DNA of 64,000 nucleotides, taken from Anaerolineaceae bacterium (GTDB lineage: Bacteria; Chloroflexota; Anaerolineae; Anaerolineales; Anaerolineaceae). The stretch spans positions 124,001-188,000 of the forward strand of contig JAURZL010000015.1 of assembly GCA_030653365.1 (NCBI GenBank). Reading direction: 5' to 3'. The notes beneath the pieces are model-generated. The model made no database searches and was not told the DNA's origin. It worked only from the letters and a program-made list of their open reading frames with translations. Shown here in pieces: positions 45,195-54,271 of this stretch. Both the position numbers and the translations under genes were made by a program. Within the stretch, counting starts at the first letter, position 1, and each line of letters starts with the position of its first letter.

Positions 45195-46400
45195 TTATTG
45201 CCTTTGTGTAAAAATTTCTTTTAATGTTAATTTTTTCCCATACCTTAACATGCCAAGTCTAAAGGCTTTTCCAGCCAACCATAATGCAGCTATGGCAAAA
45301 ACGATTAATAATGCAATTGTGATGATTATTTGCCATAAAGGAATTGTTGAAAATGCTGCTCTTATAGGCAAACTTATCGGTGCTGTAAAAGGAAAAATAC
45401 TCAAGAAAATGGAAAAAACACTGTTTGGCTTCTCCATTAAGACTTGTAGAAACCAGAAAGGTAATACCATGGGTAACGTAAATAATCCGGCAAATTGCTG
45501 TGCTTCGCGAGATTCAGTTGTGGTTGCACCCAATGCTGCCATCATTGCAGCAACCATAACGAATGCTGGCAGAAAAACGAGAACTATAAGAACCAAGAAA
45601 GAAAAATCGATTTGGGAGGTCTGAAGGTCTGGGAATATTTTCAGGATTGCCAAAAATCCGATCAATCCAAACAGAATCCAAACTATTAGTTGGGTCAGTC
45701 CTACACTTAGATTTCCAATCACTTTCGCTGTCATCAATTCAGTTGGAGATAGCGAAGTAATCATAATCTCCATGGTGCGGTTCTCTTTTTCTTCTACAAC
45801 AGCTTGCAGGAGGTAACCTCCACTGATATTGACAGCCATGATGAATAAAAAACCTGCCAGAAACGGCAATACGAATCCCATAATGCTGTCTTCACTGGTG
45901 GTACGATTATCAGTTGTGGACTGGATTTCAAAAGAAGCCCCTTCTATAACACGATTCGAGATCTCTCCGGGAATTGTCCTCAAGAAATTGACTTTTAGAA
46001 ATTTTGTAAAATCACTATTTATCTCAGAATCAGGGATTTTGTTCGCAAAAACCTGGATATTGCCAGATTGAAGAAAATCATCTGGCAATATATAATACGC
46101 TTGAATTTCGTCGTCACTCAAAGATTGTTTCGCAAGCTCATCACTGGAGAATTCGATGATGTCTATCGATGATAAGATGCCAACTGGGGCTTTTATAGAA
46201 TTTTCAATTGGTTGATGTAAAAATCCAGTCTTATCAATATAACCAATAGGCGTGCTGTTGTATTGGGAAATTACTGAAAGAAAACCTACTCCCACCATCA
46301 ATAAAATGAAAAGTGGTAAAGATAAGATTGCCAGGATAAATCGTTTCTTCCTTACATGTTGAAGATATTCATGTTTTGTTACAAGCCAGATTTTATTCAT
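45195..46400 (-). CDS. ABC-2 type transporter permease (NatB-like)
   Basis: A 401-residue permease of the same design as its downstream neighbour: N-terminal helix (RFILAILSLPLFILLMVGVGFL), extracytoplasmic loop, and C-terminal helices with VEEKENRTMEIMITSLSPTELMTAKVIG. Its start overlaps the ATPase stop by 8 bases. The two permeases probably form a heterodimeric channel. Confidence 0.9.
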   Translation of the reverse strand: MNKIWLVTKHEYLQHVRKKRFILAILSLPLFILLMVGVGFLSVISQYNSTPIGYIDKTGFLHQPIENSIKAPVGILSSIDIIEFSSDELAKQSLSDDEIQAYYILPDDFLQSGNIQVFANKIPDSEINSDFTKFLKVNFLRTIPGEISNRVIEGASFEIQSTTDNRTTSEDSIMGFVLPFLAGFLFIMAVNISGGYLLQAVVEEKENRTMEIMITSLSPTELMTAKVIGNLSVGLTQLIVWILFGLIGFLAILKIFPDLQTSQIDFSFLVLIVLVFLPAFVMVAAMMAALGATTTESREAQQFAGLFTLPMVLPFWFLQVLMEKPNSVFSIFLSIFPFTAPISLPIRAAFSTIPLWQIIITIALLIVFAIAALWLAGKAFRLGMLRYGKKLTLKEIFTQRQ

Positions 46401-47307
46401 ATTTCATTCCAGATTCTGTTACCACTTGAATAAAAATCTCATCTAATGTAGGTGCAGCGACTTCAAATTGTTCAATATTTATATTGGACAATATCATTGA
46501 TTTAATGAAATCCTGCATAGAGATTGTTTCATGTAACTCGATTTTATAAAGATTATGATTCTCCATTTTTTTAATTTCTCTTATCCCCGGAAAAGATTCA
46601 GGTATTTGATCACCTGTCCGAATTTGTATTGCGTGACCTGCATATTTCTTTTGTACATCAGAAAGACTGCCATAAAGAACCGTTTGCCCCTGATTAATTA
46701 ATACCAACCGATCACAAAGTTCTTCTACCTGGTGCATCTGATGTGTGCACATCACAATCGTTTTCCCTAGATCTCTTTGTTCTCTTAATATATCTTTAAC
46801 CATTTGAGTGTTTACAGGATCCAATGCTGAAAACGGTTCATCAATGATGACCAGTTTTGGATCGTGAACCAGGGTAGTAATCAATTGTGCCTTTTGTTGC
46901 ATACCTTTACTTAATTCTTTTACCTTTTTCTTTTTATGTTCGTCAAGATTGAAACGGACAAGATAGTTGTTAATTCTTTCATGGCTTTCTGCATTGGATA
47001 ATCCTTTAAGGGTTGCAAGATAAACCAGACAATCTTCCAATTTAATATCTTGATAAAGACCTCGTTCTTCTGGCAAATAACCGATCAGATCTTTTTTCCC
47101 TTCATCCATTTTATTGCCGAAAATTTTAATTGCGCCTGAGTCAGGTTTAAAAATATCCAGGACAATTCTGATGCAGGTTGTCTTTCCTGCACCGTTTGGA
47201 CCTAATAATCCAAAGATCTCCCCAGGCATTACTTCAAACGAAACTTGATCCAATGCTTTTTGTGTGCCAAAGCTTTTCGAGATATTTATTACTTCAATTG
47301 TGTTCAT
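46393..47307 (-). CDS. ABC transporter ATPase (NatA-like)
   Basis: The energising subunit of the three-gene exporter. Walker A GLLGPNGAGKTTCIRI, signature VKELSKGMQQKAQLI (SKGMQ in place of LSGGQ, typical of NatA-type ATPases), Walker B PKLVIIDEPFSALDPVN and H-loop MCTHQMHQ are all present; a ~80-residue C-terminal extension (DUF4162-type) follows. I start it at 47307 (MNTIEVINISKSFG); a GTG at 47355 would add 16 residues without a ribosome site. No strong ribosome site is seen for either. Confidence 0.92.
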   Translation of the reverse strand: MNTIEVINISKSFGTQKALDQVSFEVMPGEIFGLLGPNGAGKTTCIRIVLDIFKPDSGAIKIFGNKMDEGKKDLIGYLPEERGLYQDIKLEDCLVYLATLKGLSNAESHERINNYLVRFNLDEHKKKKVKELSKGMQQKAQLITTLVHDPKLVIIDEPFSALDPVNTQMVKDILREQRDLGKTIVMCTHQMHQVEELCDRLVLINQGQTVLYGSLSDVQKKYAGHAIQIRTGDQIPESFPGIREIKKMENHNLYKIELHETISMQDFIKSMILSNINIEQFEVAAPTLDEIFIQVVTESGMKYE

Positions 47308-47612
47308 CTGGAAACTCGATTCTATATGAAATTTTCTTGTTATTTTTTTAATCACCCAAATTGTAAAAGAAAAACAAGAGGAAAATTGCTATAATATTTG
47401 AAATGCGATTGTTATGATAAATAGGTCCAAATATGAGTCTATCATTTCTTTCCATTTTTTACCTGCCCATGTTGCCAGTTTTGAAATGACCACTCAAATA
47501 GATTTTTAATCAGTCATTTGATAATTTATGAATATTGAATTCATTTTATGATATTTTCGATCATTTCTTAGAATGTTAATTTCTTTATAAAACAATAACT
47601 TTGGAGAAAAAA

Positions 47613-48776
47613 ATGACAATGACATCACGTGAAAGAGTACAGGCTGTTCTACATTATGAGATCCCTGATAGAGTTCCGATCATTATTGGTGTAAGTAATG
47701 CCACTGGAATAAAAATTAAGCCATATCGAGGAATTAAGAAAATTCTGGGTATTGAAAGTGAAGATCGTTATCTTTATGACTGGCCAGAACTTGGATCAGC
47801 TCTCCCGGATGAAACGGTTATGGAACGTTTACGTAGCGATGTTAGAGGGGTTCTGGATCGTTTTCCGAAGGATGTTTATGATAGAAATCAATCACGCCCT
47901 CCCCATTCTCCTTTTATTGATGATTGGGGAAATGGACAAATGGAAATTGGACCTGATAATTGGTATCCTGGGGTACATCCATTACCCGATGCCAAAACAG
48001 TTGAAGAATTGGATTATTTTCCATGGCCAAACATGGATGATTCTTTCCGAACAGTGCATGTCAGGGATCAGGCTTTAAAAATTCATCAAGAAAATCAATA
48101 TGCGATTCTAGCTACCCCCTGGCTAATGTTTCCATTTGAGCGAGCAATTGGACTACAAGGGATGGAGAAGTTTCTATTCAATATGGCCTCTGATCAGGAT
48201 TTCGCACAGGAAATGCTTAAACGCATCAACAAACTCTGCATGACCAATATGGGGCACTTTTTGGATCAATGTGGAGATGTTATTGACATCATCAAGATTG
48301 GCGATGATTTAGGTACACAGGAAAATTTGATGATTTCTCCTAGAATGTATCGGAAAATGTTAAAACCTTTACATGCGGAGATGATTGCACTCATCAAACA
48401 AAAAACCAAAGCCAAAGTATTTTTCCATACAGATGGTGATGTGTTCAATCTGGTGGAAGATTTTATTGAGATCGGTGTGGATATCCTCAATCCGATTCAG
48501 ACATCGGCTGGGAAAATGTCGAATTTAGAGGAATTAAAGAAACAATATGATAAACGAATTGTTTTCTGTGGTGCGATTGATACCCAAAAAATCCTTCCAC
48601 ATGGATCTCCTGAAGAAGTAAAACAGGAAGTAAGAAGGGTGATAAATATTTTAGGGCAGGGTGGAGGTTATATGCTAGCTACAGTTCACACCGTGATGAA
48701 TGAAGTTTCTGCTGAAAATGTTTTAGCGATGGTGGATGCTGTTGAGGAATATGGATATTATCCCTTGAAGGCCTAA
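47613..48776 (+). CDS. Uroporphyrinogen decarboxylase (URO-D) family protein, methyltransferase-like
   Basis: A 387-residue TIM-barrel protein of the URO-D superfamily (MTSRERVQAVLHYEIPDRVPII, VFFHTDGDVFNLVEDFIEIGVDILNPIQ, IVFCGAIDTQKILPHGSPEEV). It lacks the typical HemE N-terminal signature and stands alone without heme genes, so it is more like the MtaA/MtbA-type cobalamin-linked methyltransferases or uncharacterised paralogues common in Anaerolineae. GGAG lies just before the ATG at 47613. Substrate unknown. Confidence 0.82.
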   Translation: MTMTSRERVQAVLHYEIPDRVPIIIGVSNATGIKIKPYRGIKKILGIESEDRYLYDWPELGSALPDETVMERLRSDVRGVLDRFPKDVYDRNQSRPPHSPFIDDWGNGQMEIGPDNWYPGVHPLPDAKTVEELDYFPWPNMDDSFRTVHVRDQALKIHQENQYAILATPWLMFPFERAIGLQGMEKFLFNMASDQDFAQEMLKRINKLCMTNMGHFLDQCGDVIDIIKIGDDLGTQENLMISPRMYRKMLKPLHAEMIALIKQKTKAKVFFHTDGDVFNLVEDFIEIGVDILNPIQTSAGKMSNLEELKKQYDKRIVFCGAIDTQKILPHGSPEEVKQEVRRVINILGQGGGYMLATVHTVMNEVSAENVLAMVDAVEEYGYYPLKA

Positions 48777-48778
48777 AC

Positions 48779-48807
48779 AAAAAAGGACCCGGAACGGGTC
48801 CTTTTTT
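48779..48807. terminator. Bidirectional terminator
   Basis: The stem AAAAAGGACCCG / CGGGTCCTTTTTT with a GAA loop serves the URO-D gene on plus and the nucleoside-permease operon on minus. Confidence 0.92.
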
Positions 48808-48823
48808 GATCATTTAACTTCAT

Positions 48824-50113
48824 CTACTCTTTTTCGTATGGTTCACCTTCAGCTGCAGGGGCGTGACCGCGGCCGATTACACTCGCCAAAACGATGATGG
48901 TTGCCAGATATGGTGCCATTCCTAAGAATTCACTGGGCAATGGAACTTGTAATAATGATGCTCTGACCGACAAAGAGTCAAAGAATCCAAACAGGAATCC
49001 AGCACCCATTGCACCAACAGGATGCCAATTTCCGAAAATCATGGCTGCCAATCCAATGAATCCTCGGCCTGCAGTCATAACTTCATCAAACCTGCCGGAT
49101 GAACCAAGGGAAAAATATGTCCCTCCAAATCCAGCCATCATACCCCCAAGTATTACAGCCATATATTGTGTTTTGAAGACATTAATTCCCAGTGTGTCTG
49201 CGGCTTTTGGGTGTTCTCCCACAGATCGAAGACGTAAACCCCAACGGGTTTTAAACAACATAAACGTGAGTAAGAATACAAAGAAGAACATCGCGTACAC
49301 ATACATATTATGACTGAATAAAATTGGACCGATAAATGGAATTTTCGATAAAACCGGCACATTAATTTGTGGAAACATCCCGGGTTCGTTTAAATATTGA
49401 TATTGGACTTTTTGAATATATTTTGACGAAAGATAGGATGTTATACCCGTAGCAAATATATTGATGACGGTACCTGAAATAATCTGATTAATTTTATATT
49501 TAATACTCAAAACACCATGAATTAAACCCATCAATCCTCCCGCTAAAACTCCTGCGAGAAGACCAATAAATAAGTTGCTGAATAATGACGAAAATACTGT
49601 GCTAACAAATGCAGCAGTAAGCATCATACCTTCAATAGCAATATTGATGATGCCACCTCGTTCACATAGAATTCCTGACATCGCACCTAACGTCAAGGGG
49701 ACTGCACGAACTACCATAATTCGTAATAAACCAGCCAGATTTGTCTGACCACCTGCAGTTGCCCAGGTTAAGAATCCAAAAATAAAAAGGATTGACACCA
49801 AAGAAAGCACCCCATAAGTGAATTTTCCAAATCCACGAACGATTTGGTAAGCACCCAATAAAGCACAAATGGTGGCAATTATGTTTAAATATGTTACTGC
49901 CGGAAATACCCAATCTGCTGCTTCTGCAGAACCACCACCAGGATTCATGACAAAACGAGTTATCACCCCCGGTTCCATATTTGCAACAAAAACAACCCAA
50001 ATAAACAAAGCGGCTACAAGAAAAATAGCACCCATTATAATACGGCGGCGACGGTCTCTTTTTTGAATTCCCTTACCTACCTGTACAGTCTGTGCGTTTG
50101 ATAAAGTTGCCAT
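48824..50113 (-). CDS. BMP-type ABC transporter permease (nucleoside importer, second permease)
   Basis: A 429-residue BPD_transp_2-type permease with about nine to ten membrane helices. It shows LGAMSGILCERGGIINIAIEGMMLTAAF, GLRLRSVGEHPKAADTLGINV and GFIGLAAMIFGNWHPVGA, features of the YufQ/NupQ-like subunit of guanosine/purine nucleoside importers. It is the last gene of the four-gene locus binding protein - ATPase - permease - permease. Confidence 0.92.
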   Translation of the reverse strand: MATLSNAQTVQVGKGIQKRDRRRRIIMGAIFLVAALFIWVVFVANMEPGVITRFVMNPGGGSAEAADWVFPAVTYLNIIATICALLGAYQIVRGFGKFTYGVLSLVSILFIFGFLTWATAGGQTNLAGLLRIMVVRAVPLTLGAMSGILCERGGIINIAIEGMMLTAAFVSTVFSSLFSNLFIGLLAGVLAGGLMGLIHGVLSIKYKINQIISGTVINIFATGITSYLSSKYIQKVQYQYLNEPGMFPQINVPVLSKIPFIGPILFSHNMYVYAMFFFVFLLTFMLFKTRWGLRLRSVGEHPKAADTLGINVFKTQYMAVILGGMMAGFGGTYFSLGSSGRFDEVMTAGRGFIGLAAMIFGNWHPVGAMGAGFLFGFFDSLSVRASLLQVPLPSEFLGMAPYLATIIVLASVIGRGHAPAAEGEPYEKE

Positions 50114-50118
50114 ATTTT

Positions 50119-51354
50119 TTATCCTTTCCAGCTACGTAAGGACACAAGATCTTCTTTGTGTTTGGATTCTCTCAAACGATAAATTGTCCGAATGATTGCT
50201 GGTGCAGCAACAAAAGCCAGGATCAAAGCCTGCAAAATGGAGACTATATCAATTGGTACACCAACTGATAATTGCATCGACCGTGCTCCATTACGTAAGA
50301 ACCCGAATAATAATGATGAAAGTATGACACCTAAAGGGTGTGTTTTACCTAACAAAGCAAGCGCAATACTATCAAATCCATAACCACTGGAAAATGCTGG
50401 TAATAGACGATAATTGACACCAAGAACTTCATTTGCACCTGCCATCCCTGCTAAAGCTCCTGACAGAACCATAGCTACCACCGTGGTCATAGTGATCTTA
50501 ATTCCGGCGTAACGGGCAGCATTTGGGTTGGAACCAACCATGCGGAGTTCAAATCCCCAAGTGGTTTTGAAAAGGAGTAAATAGACAGCCACTGCCATAA
50601 GAATTGCGATAAAAAACCCCAGGTGAAAACGAATAGGTGAATCAAAAAAACGAGGTAATATTGCACTGTCTAAAACCCAGGGTGTTTTCGGTGTAACTTC
50701 ATTTGGATCCTTCATCGGGAATTTTAATAGCCAGTCTATGAGTCTGAATGCAATATAGTTCATCATGATGGTTGTAATGACTTCATGTGCTCCTGTTTTT
50801 GCTTTTAAAATACCCGGTATAAAACCCCAAATAGCTCCACCAATTGCACCAAAAAGCATCGCTAATGGGATGTGGATGAAGGCTGGCAAGCCTGTGATTG
50901 CGTATCCAGCCCACACCCCTGTCGCTGCGCCAATAAAAATTTGTCCCTCAACACCAATATTGAATAAACCAGCGCGAAAACCTAAAGCCACAGCAAGACC
51001 ACCAAATATATAGGGTGTGGATTGAACAAGACTCTCAAAAAATGGATTGATTGCACGTCGGATCGCCAAAGGGTCACCACTTTCAAGCGCAGCACTAATC
51101 CTTTGCGGATCTCCAACTGATCCTGTGAACAGGGACACATAGGTATTCCATGCAGTTTTAAATGCAGTGCCTAATCCTCCCCAAAAAGATACTCTAAACG
51201 CATCATAAACTTCGTTGGTAGTTATTGCTACCAGAACGCCGCCTAGGAGGATACCAGTAAAAATCGCCAAGAGAATTACGAGCAAATTACTTCTCGAAAA
51301 CTCATCCCAAAACACGGAAATAGAATTCTTTTTATTTTCTGTAGTTTTTTCCAT
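50119..51354 (-). CDS. BMP-type ABC transporter permease (nucleoside importer, first permease)
   Basis: A 411-residue permease of the YufP/NupP type: LVQSTPYIFGGLAVALGFRAGLFNIGVEGQIFIGA, FELRMVGSNPNAARYAGIKI and YGFDSIALALLGKTHPLGV. It is 5 bases from the second permease and 13 from the ATPase. It has an N-terminal cytosolic segment and about nine helices. Confidence 0.92.
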   Translation of the reverse strand: MEKTTENKKNSISVFWDEFSRSNLLVILLAIFTGILLGGVLVAITTNEVYDAFRVSFWGGLGTAFKTAWNTYVSLFTGSVGDPQRISAALESGDPLAIRRAINPFFESLVQSTPYIFGGLAVALGFRAGLFNIGVEGQIFIGAATGVWAGYAITGLPAFIHIPLAMLFGAIGGAIWGFIPGILKAKTGAHEVITTIMMNYIAFRLIDWLLKFPMKDPNEVTPKTPWVLDSAILPRFFDSPIRFHLGFFIAILMAVAVYLLLFKTTWGFELRMVGSNPNAARYAGIKITMTTVVAMVLSGALAGMAGANEVLGVNYRLLPAFSSGYGFDSIALALLGKTHPLGVILSSLLFGFLRNGARSMQLSVGVPIDIVSILQALILAFVAAPAIIRTIYRLRESKHKEDLVSLRSWKG

Positions 51355-51367
51355 TTGATCGATTCCT

Positions 51368-52933
51368 TTATGTCAATAGAATCTGTTTTTTCTTGGAAAC
51401 CAGTTTTTGCTTTTCTTCTTCAGTTGGGACAATCCCAGCCATCATTAAACCTACCAATTCTTTCGTTGCTGTTTTTGCATCAATAATACCTAATATTTTC
51501 CCACGATAAATTACAGCGATTCGATCGGATAATTGCATCACCTCATCTAACTCGGTTGATACCAGAAGAATAGCACAGCCTTCATCACGTTTTTGAATTA
51601 AGCGTTTATGAATATATTCGATTGATCCAACATCCAGACCACGTGTTGGTTGAGAAGCCACTAAGAATTTGATGGGACGGGAAAATTCACGTGCAACAAT
51701 TACTTTTTGTTGATTACCACCGGAAAGATTACTGACGAGAGTCAATGGACTGGGCGTACGAATATCAAAATTTTCAACCAACTCTCGACCATTTTTTTGA
51801 ATTTGTTTTTGATCCATCCAGTTCGATTTTGAATTAGGTTTTAAATAATAAGTATTAAGGACAAGGTTATCAGTTATTGGAAATCCCAAAACAAGGCCGT
51901 CTTTCTGTCGGTCTTCGGGAATATGCGCAGAACCTATTTCGGTAATCTTTCTTGGGGAAAGGCGAGTTATATCTTTACCACAAAGGCGTACTTCACCATC
52001 AATTGGGTTCAGTAAACCAGTTATTGCTCGAACCAATTCTGTTTGACCATTTCCTTGAACTCCAGCAATACCCAATACTTCACCTGCATGAACATCAAAG
52101 GACAAATCATTAACTGCAGCAGCACCAAGAGGATCGAGTACTTTGAGATTTTCTACTTCAAGTATCACTTCTCCTGGATGGCTTTCGGTTCTTTCTACTT
52201 CCAGATTCACATCTCGTCCAACCATCATGCTTGCAAGATCGCTTAAGGAAGATTCTTGAGGCGTTGTGCTGCCAACGACTTTTCCTCCACGGATTACCGT
52301 AATCTTGTCAGCAATTTCCATTACCTCACCAAGCTTGTGAGTAATAAAAATGATTGATTTTCCCTGTTCAACCATGGTGTGAATAATTTTAAATAACTCT
52401 TCTACTTCCTGCGGGGTGAGTACTGCAGTCGGTTCATCCATGATCAAGATATTTGCTTCTCTAAAAAGTAATTTTATGATCTCAACTCTTTGCTGCATTC
52501 CGACAGGAATATCACTGATATAGGCATCCGGATTAATATCCAAGTTGTAAGTGTTGGAAATTTCCCGGATCTTTTTTGCAGCTCTTGCACGATCAAGAAC
52601 TCCTCCAGCTTTTACAAATTCTTCTCCGAGCATCACGTTCTCGGTTACTGTAAAAACAGGGACCAACATGAAATGTTGATGAACCATTCCTACGCCTGCT
52701 TTGATCGCATCAATAGGTGAGTGAATTTCTAATTTTTGATCATTTACGAAAATCTCACCCTCATCCGGTTTGTATAAACCATACAAAATATTCATCAATG
52801 TGGTTTTGCCTGCACCATTTTCACCCAACAATGCGTGGATTTCTCCTTTTTGTACAGTCAAATCAATGTGGTCGTTGGCTAAAACCCCCGGAAAACTTTT
52901 CGTAATGCCACGAAGTTCAAGAACTGGAGCCAT
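51368..52933 (-). CDS. BMP-type ABC transporter ATPase (tandem nucleotide-binding domains)
   Basis: A 521-residue protein with two ABC domains in one chain, as in RbsA/YufO. Domain 1 has HALLGENGAGKTTLMNI, VGMQQRVEIIKLL and ILIMDEPTAVLTPQE; domain 2 has GIAGVQGNGQTELVRA (degenerate Walker A, as is usual for this type), NLSGGNQQKVIVAREF and FLVASQPTRGLD. It energises the two downstream permeases. Confidence 0.94.
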   Translation of the reverse strand: MAPVLELRGITKSFPGVLANDHIDLTVQKGEIHALLGENGAGKTTLMNILYGLYKPDEGEIFVNDQKLEIHSPIDAIKAGVGMVHQHFMLVPVFTVTENVMLGEEFVKAGGVLDRARAAKKIREISNTYNLDINPDAYISDIPVGMQQRVEIIKLLFREANILIMDEPTAVLTPQEVEELFKIIHTMVEQGKSIIFITHKLGEVMEIADKITVIRGGKVVGSTTPQESSLSDLASMMVGRDVNLEVERTESHPGEVILEVENLKVLDPLGAAAVNDLSFDVHAGEVLGIAGVQGNGQTELVRAITGLLNPIDGEVRLCGKDITRLSPRKITEIGSAHIPEDRQKDGLVLGFPITDNLVLNTYYLKPNSKSNWMDQKQIQKNGRELVENFDIRTPSPLTLVSNLSGGNQQKVIVAREFSRPIKFLVASQPTRGLDVGSIEYIHKRLIQKRDEGCAILLVSTELDEVMQLSDRIAVIYRGKILGIIDAKTATKELVGLMMAGIVPTEEEKQKLVSKKKQILLT

Positions 52934-53010
52934 TTACACCTCTTTTTGTTGAAAATCAGGCTAATTGGAGAATTTAAATTATTTTATCATAAGGAACATA
53001 AAAAAATTAC

Positions 53011-53044
53011 AAAAAAAAGGAGCCAGGTTTTCCTGACTCCTTTT
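53011..53044 (-). terminator. Intercistronic terminator between the BMP binding protein and the ATPase
   Basis: On the minus strand AAAAGGAGTCAGG pairs with CCTGGCTCCTTTT (AAAA loop, one wobble) and is followed by eight Ts. It would let the binding protein be made in excess over the transporter. Confidence 0.88.
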
Positions 53045-53060
53045 GGCTATCTAAAATCTT

Positions 53061-54119
53061 CTAGCGGGTAGGCATGGTTGCAATCTCACCGGAAATAATT
53101 CCAGGGATCAATCCTTCAACTTCAGCCTTCAAATCAGCAGGTATCTGGCTTTCCCAGGCAGTGCCATAACTCAGTGCAGTTCCACCATTTTCTAGTGTAA
53201 GCAAATAAGGTGTTCCACCAGCAAATGTACCATTGACAACTGCTTCAATACTTTCATAGACAAAAACATCAATTTTCTTTAGAGCACTAGCCAGAACAAA
53301 ATCAGCTTTGTCGGGATTGGCTACTGACCAGTCATTGTCAACACCAATTAATAAACCGGTTCCACGTTCCTGCATTACTGCAAGGGTACCAAGACCTACT
53401 GGACCAGCTACGGGCATGATAATGTCAGCACCTTCGTCGAGAAGTTGTTCGCCTAACGCACGACCATCATCCAAACTTTCGAAGTTACCAACCTCAAGAC
53501 CTTGTTGGGTTTCCATATTCCAACCAAGAACTTCCACTGCTGTTCCATGTACTTCATTGTATTTGGCAACGCCCATGGCATAACCATCCATGAAAGCCTG
53601 GGTAGCGGGGAAGAGGATACCAACATAGGTTCCGACTTTACCGGTTTTGGTCATACCAGCAGCTAAATAACCAGCAAGAAATGTTCCCTGGTCAATTTTT
53701 GTTGCGTTCCCAAGAATATTGGGTTGGCCTAAGTAATCGACATCTACAATCGCGTATTTCTGATCGGGATTGGTATCGGCTGCGGCGCTGGTAGCATCGG
53801 CTAACAGGAAACCAACAGGAACGATCAAATCACATTCAGCTTCTACGAAGGAATTAAGATTAACTTCGTAATCTGATTGTTGTTGTGATTCAAGATAAAG
53901 AATTTCCACACCGAAATCACTTTCGGCTCTTTGCATACCCAACCAGGCGGTTGCATTGAATGATTTGTCGTCAATACCACCGGTATCGGTAACCTGGCAA
54001 GCCTTAATTTTGGGTGTGGCTGGTTCTTCTGCCACAGGGGCGGCTGCGGGTTGGCAAGCTGCTAAAACCAGAGATGCCAAAACAAGAATTGCTACTAAAA
54101 TTGATACTTTCTTAGACAT
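53061..54119 (-). CDS. BMP-family substrate-binding lipoprotein
   Basis: A 352-residue lipoprotein with signal and lipobox (VLASLVLAACQPAAAP; Cys at about 21) and the BMP/PnrA fold (ACQVTDTGGIDDKSFNATAWLGMQRAE, AIVDVDYLGQPNILG, IIMPVAGPVGLGTLAVMQERG, LIGVDNDWS). BMP proteins of this type bind purine nucleosides, consistent with the downstream ATPase and permeases. GGAGGAG precedes the ATG. It has its own promoter and a terminator after it. Confidence 0.94.
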   Translation of the reverse strand: MSKKVSILVAILVLASLVLAACQPAAAPVAEEPATPKIKACQVTDTGGIDDKSFNATAWLGMQRAESDFGVEILYLESQQQSDYEVNLNSFVEAECDLIVPVGFLLADATSAAADTNPDQKYAIVDVDYLGQPNILGNATKIDQGTFLAGYLAAGMTKTGKVGTYVGILFPATQAFMDGYAMGVAKYNEVHGTAVEVLGWNMETQQGLEVGNFESLDDGRALGEQLLDEGADIIMPVAGPVGLGTLAVMQERGTGLLIGVDNDWSVANPDKADFVLASALKKIDVFVYESIEAVVNGTFAGGTPYLLTLENGGTALSYGTAWESQIPADLKAEVEGLIPGIISGEIATMPTR

Positions 54120-54158
54120 TTTTATTCTCCTCCGAATAATTTGATTATGAATATTTCA

Positions 54159-54179
54159 TGATACGCGTCCGACGCATCA
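54159..54179. promoter_or_regulatory. Imperfect palindrome in the BMP leader, possible operator
   Basis: The 21-base element has TGATACGCGTC on the left and GACGCATCA on the right (two-base bulge in one arm). It lies just downstream of the presumed -10 box of the BMP gene, where a repressor would block transcription. Confidence 0.45.
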
Positions 54180-54184
54180 CCTTT

Positions 54185-54214
54185 AGTATATCACTTTCCG
54201 AAATTCAAATACAA
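54185..54214 (-). promoter_or_regulatory. Promoter of the BMP-type importer
   Basis: On the minus strand TTGTAT (54214-54209) and TATACT (54190-54185) are 18 bases apart, about 65 bases before the ATG. Confidence 0.5.
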
Positions 54215-54271
54215 GAGATTTTTTGACCTAATTGGATGTGTAATTTGTCAATATTATGAAATTGTGTGGAA

